The notes beneath the pieces are model-generated. The model did no database searches. It was not told where the DNA came from and saw nothing but the letters and a program-made list of their open reading frames with translations. Below are positions 7,612 to 12,993 of a stretch of 14,437 nucleotides of DNA, piece by piece. Positions within the stretch are counted from its first letter, which is position 1, and each line of letters opens with the position of its first letter. This stretch comes from JBFGSX01 sp041581335 (GTDB taxonomy: Archaea; Thermoplasmatota; E2; JACPAO01; JAHFTW01), in contig JBFIDG010000043.1 of NCBI GenBank assembly GCA_041581335.1, positions 1 to 14,437 on the forward strand. The letters run 5' to 3'. Position numbers and translations under genes: made by a program.

Positions 7612-7660
7612 CGGCGACCGATCGCCGTTTGCGGCCGCCGGGGGGCGATCCACCTTTTTT
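7612..7660 (+). terminator. Hairpin and T6 run ending the sdh transcript
   Basis: CGGCGA (7612-7617) and TCGCCG (7622-7627) can pair around a 4-nt loop. A run of six T follows at 7655-7660 in very G+C-rich sequence. Archaeal termination depends mainly on T-runs, so the T6 is the key element. It lies 67 nt after the membrane-protein gene and before the next promoter. Confidence 0.45.
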
Positions 7661-7673
7661 CGGCAGATGCGGC

Positions 7674-7680
7674 CAAAAAT
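7674..7680 (+). promoter_or_regulatory. TATA-like box of the blue-copper lipoprotein
   Basis: CAAAAAT is centred 28 nt upstream of the ATG at 7705 in G+C-rich surroundings. It supports a leaderless transcript and favours that ATG over a second one at 7711. Confidence 0.5.
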
Positions 7681-7704
7681 GTCAAGAGCAAGCACCGTGG
7701 GTCC

Positions 7705-8235
7705 ATGACCATGAAGCAATTCCTTCTCGCCCTCCTACTGCTCGTGACGGCCCTGTCCGGCTGCACCGATGACGCCGACGACCACGGGGACGGCTGCGAG
7801 GACGCCGCCGACCACGATGCCTGCCACGATGCCATGAACGGTGGCACGGGCGGCACCGGCGGAGGCAACATGGGCAACGGCACCGGCAACGGCACCACGG
7901 GCGGCGGCACGACGCCTCGCCAGGTCGTCCAGGTCGAGATCAGCTGGGATGGTGCCTACCGCGTCAACGGTGTCTACAGCAAGGACACCCTCACCGTCCC
8001 CGCCAACAGCACCGTCGAACTGACGTTCACCAACGGCGACCCCGTCGGAGGCCATGACTTCGTCATCGAGAACATCGAAGGCGCCGCGACCGCCGTCCTC
8101 GGTGCCTGCACCCAGGCGCCCTGCAAGAGCGAGACCATCACCTTCGACGTCGGCGCCCCCATGTCCACGAAGTTCTACTGCTCCGTGCCGGGCCACCGCG
8201 CCGGCGGCATGGAAGGCGACTTCATCGTCGAGTAA
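7705..8235 (+). CDS. Blue-copper (plastocyanin-like cupredoxin) lipoprotein
   Basis: The 176-residue protein starts with a lipoprotein signal, FLLALLLLVTALSGC, with Cys20 as the lipidated residue. Residues 22-46 are rich in Asp, His and Cys. A Gly/Thr/Asn linker (46-70) leads to a cupredoxin domain at about 72-176. Type-1 copper ligands are visible: His117 in GGHDFVIE, then Cys159, His164 and Met169 in CSVPGHRAGGM. Proteins of this kind carry single electrons outside the membrane, usually to a terminal oxidase or other redox enzyme. It follows the sdh operon but has its own promoter, so a respiratory link is only suggestive. C135 and C140 could form a disulfide. The last 14 nt overlap the end of a convergent zinc-ribbon gene. 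Confidence 0.92.
   Translation: MTMKQFLLALLLLVTALSGCTDDADDHGDGCEDAADHDACHDAMNGGTGGTGGGNMGNGTGNGTTGGGTTPRQVVQVEISWDGAYRVNGVYSKDTLTVPANSTVELTFTNGDPVGGHDFVIENIEGAATAVLGACTQAPCKSETITFDVGAPMSTKFYCSVPGHRAGGMEGDFIVE
7841..7915 (+). repeat. Low-complexity GGCAAC/GGCACC tract encoding a Gly/Thr/Asn linker
   Basis: Near-repeats of ggcacc and ggcaac encode the spacer between the lipid anchor and the cupredoxin fold. Such tracts can expand or contract by slippage, so linker length may differ between strains. Confidence 0.6.
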
Positions 8236-8431
8236 GGTCCAGCTTCCCCTGCGCCGCGACGAAAGCCTTCCAGGCTTCGACGTCGTCGAACTCGAAGGGG
8301 TGCGTCGTCGCCTCGCATGACCGGCACACCATTTCCCTCGCCACGGCGTAAAAGCCTGGGATCTTGCCCTCCATGGCGACGCTCGGGGGCCGTAGGTCCG
8401 GCGAGCCGCAGGCTGCGCAGGCTATGATCAT
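8222..8431 (-). CDS. Zinc-ribbon microprotein, second of a tandem pair
   Basis: The 69-residue protein has two CxxC knuckles: CAAC (5-8) and CRSC (36-39). It aligns along its length with the neighbouring 61-residue protein. Shared points are the short hydrophobic start, CGS after the first knuckle, the spacing to the second CxxC, a PFEF/PIEF strand and a closing helix (VEAWKAFVAAQ against MSAYLAFKEAL). It is therefore a tandem duplicate. The ATG overlaps the upstream stop (ATGA), and AAGGAAG lies 7 nt before it, so translation is coupled. The 3' end overlaps the convergent cupredoxin gene by 14 nt. Single zinc ribbons of this size often bind nucleic acid or act as adaptors; no specific role can be assigned. 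Confidence 0.8.
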   Translation of the reverse strand: MIIACAACGSPDLRPPSVAMEGKIPGFYAVAREMVCRSCEATTHPFEFDDVEAWKAFVAAQGKLDLTRR

Positions 8432-8613
8432 TGCAGGGCTTCCTTGAAGGCCAGGTAGGCGGACATGGTCTCGAACTCGATCGGGATGGCCTTCAGGTCA
8501 CACTTGTTGCAGACGTAATCGCCCAAGGTATCCGTCTCGGGGACGTTGCCATCCTCGAACCTAGGCATGTGCAGCTCGCGGGAACCGCAACGGGGGCATG
8601 CCTGGATGTTCAT
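8428..8613 (-). CDS. Zinc-ribbon microprotein, first of a tandem pair
   Basis: The 61-residue protein starts at the ATG at 8613 with MNIQACPRCGSRELHMP, giving a first knuckle CPRC (6-9) and a second, CNKC (35-38). The four cysteines are typical of a zinc ribbon. The region between the knuckles is acidic (FEDGNVPETDTLGD). The frame stays open upstream to 8763, but the Arg-rich extension would run through the divergent promoter and the neighbouring lipoprotein gene, so the short start is chosen. It precedes its paralogue with an ATGA overlap. No annotated function can be given. Confidence 0.78.
   Translation of the reverse strand: MNIQACPRCGSRELHMPRFEDGNVPETDTLGDYVCNKCDLKAIPIEFETMSAYLAFKEALQ
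8439..8445 (-). promoter_or_regulatory. Shine-Dalgarno site of the second zinc-ribbon gene
   Basis: AAGGAAG on the minus strand lies 7 nt before the ATG at 8431 and inside the end of the first zinc-ribbon gene. It supports coupled translation of the pair. Confidence 0.55.
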
Positions 8614-8636
8614 GCCACGCAATGCCCCACTTGGCG

Positions 8637-8643
8637 CTTGAAG
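8637..8643 (-). promoter_or_regulatory. Weak TATA-like element for the zinc-ribbon pair
   Basis: The minus strand reads CTTCAAG, centred 27 nt upstream of the ATG at 8613. The match to a TATA box is poor; the spacing is the only real support. Confidence 0.25.
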
Positions 8644-8660
8644 GCGTCGGCTCGGGCAAC

Positions 8661-8667
8661 CTTGAAA
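8661..8667 (+). promoter_or_regulatory. TATA-like element for the 138-residue lipoprotein
   Basis: CTTGAAA is centred 27 nt upstream of the ATG at 8691, within a 77-nt divergent region shared with the zinc-ribbon pair. The sequence match is modest and the spacing agrees with other genes in the window. Confidence 0.4.
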
Positions 8668-8690
8668 CCGTCGCCGTGGGTTGCCGATGC

Positions 8691-9107
8691 ATGCGTCGGC
8701 TCGTCCTGTGCTTGCTGATCTCCATGACCGCCTTGGCAGGCTGCGCCGACACGGACCCGCCATGTGGGCTTGGTCTCAACGCATGCGACGGGGACGAACC
8801 CGTCACCAGCGACACCAGTGGCGCCGTTCCCCAGATGTCGTTCTCGAAGCGCAGCGACGGGGTGGTCGTGATCTCTACCGAGGACGACGTCGACTGGGGC
8901 GGTATCGGTGGAGGATTGTCTGGAGAGTGTTTTGGGACTCTGACCACCAACGGCAAGCAATACGCGGTCGGTGACCCGATGGCGCCACCGGAGACCTGGG
9001 TCGAAGCGGGAGACACCATCAAGGTGTCCGGCACGGACGGATGCACGCTCGAGCTCCGGCAGCGGTCCACCGGCGCCCTGCTCGCATCGTGGTCCTTTGA
9101 CTTCTGA
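8691..9107 (+). CDS. Exported lipoprotein with a beta-rich domain, pilin-domain-like
   Basis: The 138-residue protein begins MRRLVLCLLISMTALAGC, a lipoprotein signal with Cys18 as the anchor. A short spacer with two Cys (C25, C32) leads to a domain at about 48-138 that looks all-beta: VVVISTEDDVDW, a GECFGTL turn, VEAGDTIKVSG, and a closing LLASWSFDF. The order VTH-like strand, AGD turn and final short strand recalls the beta domain of archaeal type IV pilins (ArchPilN/DUF1628-like), here on a lipid anchor in place of the pilin helix. That likeness is from pattern only. C80 and C118 could form a disulfide. The frame stays open upstream to 8598, but the signal peptide and promoter spacing fix the start at 8691. 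Confidence 0.75.
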   Translation: MRRLVLCLLISMTALAGCADTDPPCGLGLNACDGDEPVTSDTSGAVPQMSFSKRSDGVVVISTEDDVDWGGIGGGLSGECFGTLTTNGKQYAVGDPMAPPETWVEAGDTIKVSGTDGCTLELRQRSTGALLASWSFDF

Positions 9108-9117
9108 GGCGTGCCCG

Positions 9118-9267
9118 ATGACCCGTTCTGCCAAGGAGAAGGCCGATGAGATCACGGCCAAGAAGATCAAAGGCGGCCGTCGGGGCGATCGCGATGCCGG
9201 GCGTAGCAAGACGCCGCACGGGCCCAAAGGGGGCCGCAACAGCGGCGGTCGGGGCCGCCGGCATTGA
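9118..9267 (+). CDS. Small basic Gly/Arg-rich protein, function unknown
   Basis: The 49-residue frame starts 10 nt after the lipoprotein stop. The first half is a likely charged helix (AKEKADEITAKKIKGGRR). The second half is Gly/Arg/Lys-rich (GPKGGRNSGGRGRRH) and resembles RGG-type nucleic-acid-binding tails. A short GAGG lies about 8 nt before the ATG. Codons fit the genome (mostly G or C third positions). I recognise no family; it may be an RNA- or DNA-binding peptide. The small size leaves some chance it is not translated. Confidence 0.5.
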   Translation: MTRSAKEKADEITAKKIKGGRRGDRDAGRSKTPHGPKGGRNSGGRGRRH

Positions 9268-9284
9268 GGGACCCTAGGGCGATG

Positions 9285-9292
9285 CCTATCAA
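9285..9292 (+). promoter_or_regulatory. TATA-like box of the SDR / desulfidase / photolyase operon
   Basis: CCTATCAA is centred about 27 nt upstream of the GTG at 9316. It supports a leaderless transcript and the GTG start of the first gene. A GGAG lies about 17 nt before the GTG, too far for normal pairing. Confidence 0.45.
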
Positions 9293-9315
9293 CCAGGAGC
9301 GACCAGTGCCTGATT

Positions 9316-10704
9316 GTGCGAATCCTGGTGACCGGAGCCACCGGCTACGTGGGCGGCCGCCTCGTCCCACGTCTGGTGGCCTCAGGGCACGAGGTCCACG
9401 TCCTCGTCCGTGATGCCAAACGTGTCCAGGGACGCCCGTGGTCCACGGATGTGGGGGTCCATGAGGGTGATCTGTTGGACGGCGACAGCCTTGCGGACCT
9501 GCCTGCCTTCGACGTCGCCTACTACCTCGTCCACGCCATGGGCGGCGCCGGCGATTTCGAATCGGCCGAGAGCCGCGCGGCGGGGCTCTTCGTGGAGCAT
9601 GTCCGGACCCAGCACTGCATCTACCTGGGCGGCCTGCAACCGGCCGGCCAGGCGCGCGCCCATCTGCGCAGTCGGGCCGAGACCGGGCGCATCCTGGCCA
9701 AGCTTCCCCTGACGGAGTTCCGGGCTGGCCCCATCATCGGCAGCGGCTCTGCCAGTTTCGAGATGGTGCGCTACCTGACCGAGCGTTTGCCGGCCATGGT
9801 GACCCCCAAGTGGGTGCACCGCAAGGTCCGTCCGATCGCCATCCGCGACGTCCTGTCTTACCTGGAGGCCGCCATCGAAGAAGGCCCACAGGGCATCATC
9901 GACATCGGCTCGGAAGTCCTGACGTTCGCCGAGATGATGCAGGGGTACGCGGAAGTGCGCGGCCTGCGCAAACGGTTGCTCATCCCGACACCCGTCCTGG
10001 CACCAGGGCTCGCAGCGCGCTGGGTGCAGCTCATCACGCCTGTCTCCAATCGCCTGGCGATCCCCATCATCAAGGGCATGAGCGACGACCTCGTGGGTGA
10101 CGTGGGAAAGGTCCATCGCGTCTTTCCCGACATCCACCCCATCGGCTACAAGGAAGCGGTCAGCCTGGCGCTGGGCCGCATCGAGGCGGACGACGTCGAG
10201 ACACGCTGGTCGAGCGCCCAAGGCGGTGTGGGCTTCGAACTGACGGACTGGGAGAACCTGAAACAAGAATCCCGTAGCATCCACGTGGATGCCAGCCCAG
10301 CTGACGTCTTCCGCGTCGTGTCATCCCTTGGGGGCGAGACCGGCTGGTTGGCGTGGTCCTGGGCGTGGCGCCTGCGCGGCGCCGTGGACCGCGTGGTGGG
10401 CGGCCCCGGTCTGCGCCGTGGCCGTCGCAGCCGCACCCGCATGGTGCCGGGTGACGCCGTCGATTTCTGGCGCGTGGAGGCCGTGGAACAAGATGCCCTG
10501 ATCCGGCTCCGCGCCGAGATGCGGTTGCCTGGCAAGGCGTGGCTGCAGTTCGAGATGGTCCCGCACGAAGGTGGGACACTGCTCACCCAGACCGCCCTGT
10601 TCGAACCCCGCGGCGTGCCAGGCATCCTGTACTGGATGGCGGTGTACCCGTTCCATCGACCCTTGTTCAAGGCCATGGTGGAGGCCATCGGGGAGGCGGC
10701 ATGA
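9316..10704 (+). CDS. Atypical SDR (NAD(P)-binding) with C-terminal DUF2867 domain
   Basis: The 462-residue protein starts at a GTG with the Rossmann motif VTGATGYVGG (5-14). The N-terminal domain (about 1-290) is an extended or atypical short-chain dehydrogenase fold. The usual YxxxK catalytic pair is not seen; the family instead has a HLRSRAETGRIL block (116-127) and RPIAIRDVLSYL (172-183). Residues about 318-460 are DUF2867, a SRPBCC-like pocket domain, ending with YPFHRPLFKAMVEAI. The substrate is unknown. The gene overlaps the next by ATGA and begins an operon with a DUF523-DUF1722 protein and a photolyase. From memory, relatives often lie beside photolyase genes in bacteria, which points to a role in the light or UV response, perhaps cofactor, lipid or pigment chemistry. 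Confidence 0.88.
   Translation: MRILVTGATGYVGGRLVPRLVASGHEVHVLVRDAKRVQGRPWSTDVGVHEGDLLDGDSLADLPAFDVAYYLVHAMGGAGDFESAESRAAGLFVEHVRTQHCIYLGGLQPAGQARAHLRSRAETGRILAKLPLTEFRAGPIIGSGSASFEMVRYLTERLPAMVTPKWVHRKVRPIAIRDVLSYLEAAIEEGPQGIIDIGSEVLTFAEMMQGYAEVRGLRKRLLIPTPVLAPGLAARWVQLITPVSNRLAIPIIKGMSDDLVGDVGKVHRVFPDIHPIGYKEAVSLALGRIEADDVETRWSSAQGGVGFELTDWENLKQESRSIHVDASPADVFRVVSSLGGETGWLAWSWAWRLRGAVDRVVGGPGLRRGRRSRTRMVPGDAVDFWRVEAVEQDALIRLRAEMRLPGKAWLQFEMVPHEGGTLLTQTALFEPRGVPGILYWMAVYPFHRPLFKAMVEAIGEAA
10692..10696 (+). promoter_or_regulatory. Shine-Dalgarno site of the DUF523-DUF1722 gene
   Basis: GGAGG inside the end of the SDR gene lies 4 nt before the ATG at 10701. Together with the ATGA overlap it supports coupled translation. 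Confidence 0.5.
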
Positions 10705-11576
10705 AGCTCCGGCTCGGGATCTCGGCGTGTCTGTTGGGTCAGCGGGTGCGCTGGAACGGCGGCCACAAACGGGACGACTACCTCGTGGATATCGTAGGTC
10801 CTCATGTGGAGTTCATGCCGTTCTGCCCCGAAGATGCGGTGCTAGGGACGCCTCGCCCCACGCTGCGCCTGGAGCGCATCGATGGCGAGGTCCATGCCGT
10901 CACCAAGGAAGGGGACGACCACACAGACGCCCTTGCGGCCACGACCCCGAACGACGACGTCCACGGCATCATCTTGATGCGAGGGAGCCCCAGTTGCGGC
11001 CTGAACGTGCCGATCTGGAAGGGGGGTAAGCAGAACGGTCGAGGCCCGGGCATCGTCGCGTCGGGCCTCATCGGCCGGGACATCCCCGTGGCGGAGGAGG
11101 GTCGCCTACGTGAACCTCGTTGGCGCGAACATTTCTTCGACCAAGCCTTCTGCTGGCTGCGCTGGGAACAGCTCGGCCCCGACCCCTCGGTGACGGCGTT
11201 GCAGGCCTGGCATGCTCGGCACAAGCTGACCTTGATGGCCCACCACCCGGGACTCGCAGGCGAGTTGGGTCGTGCTGCGGCAGCGGGCGACACCGTGGGC
11301 TACCGCGCCGCGTTGCCCAGCGTCCTCAAGGCGCAGAGCACCTTGGGGAGGCACGCCAATGTCTTGGACCACATCCAGGGCTACGTGAGCGAGCACATCG
11401 ACGCAGATGACCGTGAGGAACTGGTGGATGCGATCCAGTCCTTCCGCGCCGGCACGGTGCCGCTTCTGGTCCCATTGGTCTTGCTGAAGCACCACGTCCG
11501 CTCGCATGCGCCGAGCTGGTTGCGGGAACAGACCTACCTTGATCCGTACCCGGCGGAGTGGATGCTGCGTGCATGA
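10701..11576 (+). CDS. DUF523-DUF1722 protein, probable TudS/RudS-type [4Fe-4S] thio-nucleobase desulfidase
   Basis: The 291-residue protein has two domains. The DUF523 part (about 1-145) carries GISACLLG with Cys10, FCPE with Cys42 and Glu44, and RGSPSCG with Cys99. Three such cysteines bind a [4Fe-4S] cluster in 2-thiouracil desulfurase TudS. The DUF1722 part (about 165-291, YbgA-like) shows HARHKLTLMAHHP (171-183), RHANVLDHIQGY (217-228), VPLLVPLVLLKHH (253-265) and a terminal YLDPYPAEWMLR. The same two-domain form in bacteria (RudS) removes sulfur from 4-thiouridine in tRNA. All three Cys are present, so the same activity is likely here, but it is not shown for this archaeon. It overlaps the SDR by 4 nt and the photolyase by 8 nt. 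A longer open frame from 10539 lies within the SDR gene and is rejected. Confidence 0.88.
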   Translation: MKLRLGISACLLGQRVRWNGGHKRDDYLVDIVGPHVEFMPFCPEDAVLGTPRPTLRLERIDGEVHAVTKEGDDHTDALAATTPNDDVHGIILMRGSPSCGLNVPIWKGGKQNGRGPGIVASGLIGRDIPVAEEGRLREPRWREHFFDQAFCWLRWEQLGPDPSVTALQAWHARHKLTLMAHHPGLAGELGRAAAAGDTVGYRAALPSVLKAQSTLGRHANVLDHIQGYVSEHIDADDREELVDAIQSFRAGTVPLLVPLVLLKHHVRSHAPSWLREQTYLDPYPAEWMLRA

Positions 11577-12993
11577 GCGGGTCCGGCCACTGAACGACGT
11601 GGTCGTGGGCGAGGGGGCCGTCGTGTACTGGATGACGAGCCAACGTCGTTTGTCCTGGAACCACGCGTTGGATCATGCCGTCGCGCGGGCCCAAGAATCG
11701 GGGGGTGGGCTCGTCATCCTGGAACCCTTGCGCGCCGATTATCCCTACGCATCCCGCCGCTTCCACACCTTCGTCCAGCAAGGAATGGTAGAACACGCCG
11801 CGATCTGCAAACAGGCCGGCGTGGCGTACCACTCGTTCATGGAGCCGACCGCAGGCGCCGGCAAGGGACTATTGGCCGCTTACGCAGACCATGCCAGCCT
11901 GATCGTCGCCGACGACCACCCCGGCTTCTTCTTCCCGCACATGCTCGAAGCCGCTGCCCGTCTGCCGGTCCGCATCGAGGCGGTGGACAGCGTCGGCCTC
12001 TTGCCGTTGTCGGCGGCTGGCAAGCCGTTCGTCTCTGCCTACCAGTTCCGACGGTTCCTGCACAAGCACCTCGTCCCTCACCTGCTACAACCCCCGTCCG
12101 GGGAGCCCCTGCAGGAGGCACCTGGAGGCAAGGTGCCTGCGGAGATCCTTGATGCTTGGCCGGCCACGGCGGTAGATGAGCCGCTGCACTTCCCCATCGA
12201 CGACATCCCCCCGGTGCCCGAGACGCCCGGCGGTCACGCCCCCGCGGCGGTCCGCCTTGCTGCGCTGGTCTCCAACATCGACCGTTACCCGCAACGCAAT
12301 CACCCAGACGCCCACGCCGAAAGCGGCCTCAGCCCCTACCTGCACTTCGGCCACATCGCCGCCGCCGAGGTCGCGTGGGCCGTCCTGGACCAAGAAGACT
12401 GGCACCCTGGTAGACTGGGGGATGCCAAGGGCCAACGTGCCGGCTGGTGGGGTCTCAGCGAAGGGGCCGAGGCGTTCTTGGACCAGCTCATCACGTGGCG
12501 AGAACTCGGACACGTCGAGGCACGCTACAATCCCCGGTGGCGCGACTTCGAGAGCCTTCCCGGATGGGCCCGAGAAACACTCGCCGCCCACGACCCTGAT
12601 CGCACCGCACCATACACGCTCGAGGTCCTCGAGGCCGCTGGCACAGACGACGAGATCTGGAATGCTGCGCAACGTCAACTGATGGCGGAGGGCGTCATCC
12701 AGAACTATCTTCGTATGCTGTGGGGCAAGAAGATCCTCGAATGGGCGCCCGATGCAGAGACCGCGCTGGCGTGGATGTTGCATCTCAACGACAAATACGC
12801 CCTCGACGGCCGCGACCCGAACAGCGTCAGTGGCATCATGTGGTGCCTTGGGCGCTATGATCGGGCCTGGCAGGAGCGCGCCGTGTTCGGAAAGGTCAGG
12901 TGCATGACAAGCCAGAGCACGCGGCGCAAGCTGCGGCTCGATGGCTACTTGGCAAGATGGGAAGAAGGGGAAGAGGAACGCGCGGCGTCCTAG
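11569..12993 (+). CDS. phr: Class II CPD photolyase
   Basis: With a GTG start at 11569 the protein has 474 residues, normal for class II photolyases. These flavoenzymes use blue or near-UV light to split cyclobutane pyrimidine dimers. The N-terminus MHERVRPLND...VVYWMTSQRR is typical of the class. The antenna-type alpha/beta domain is followed by SGLSPYLHFGHI (252-263), ITWRELGH (308-315), MLWGKKILEW (383-392) and the signature LNDKYALDGRDPNSVSGIMW (406-425), then QERAVFGKVRCM (435-446). The frame is open from 11506, but class II proteins begin about where the GTG lies, with GGAG 10 nt upstream. An ATG at 11573 is out of frame. The start overlaps the desulfidase gene by 8 nt. The stop codon shares a CTAG with the convergent protease gene. 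Confidence 0.95.
   Translation: MHERVRPLNDVVVGEGAVVYWMTSQRRLSWNHALDHAVARAQESGGGLVILEPLRADYPYASRRFHTFVQQGMVEHAAICKQAGVAYHSFMEPTAGAGKGLLAAYADHASLIVADDHPGFFFPHMLEAAARLPVRIEAVDSVGLLPLSAAGKPFVSAYQFRRFLHKHLVPHLLQPPSGEPLQEAPGGKVPAEILDAWPATAVDEPLHFPIDDIPPVPETPGGHAPAAVRLAALVSNIDRYPQRNHPDAHAESGLSPYLHFGHIAAAEVAWAVLDQEDWHPGRLGDAKGQRAGWWGLSEGAEAFLDQLITWRELGHVEARYNPRWRDFESLPGWARETLAAHDPDRTAPYTLEVLEAAGTDDEIWNAAQRQLMAEGVIQNYLRMLWGKKILEWAPDAETALAWMLHLNDKYALDGRDPNSVSGIMWCLGRYDRAWQERAVFGKVRCMTSQSTRRKLRLDGYLARWEEGEEERAAS

Noticed and set aside
10539..10700. Upstream extension of the DUF523-DUF1722 gene
   Set aside because: It lies wholly within the SDR-DUF2867 gene; the domain starts at ATG 10701 with MKLRLGISACLLG and has a Shine-Dalgarno site.
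11573..11575. ATG overlapping the desulfidase stop as photolyase start
   Set aside because: It makes a tempting ATGA overlap but is not in the photolyase frame. GTG 11569 is in frame and gives the normal class II N-terminus.
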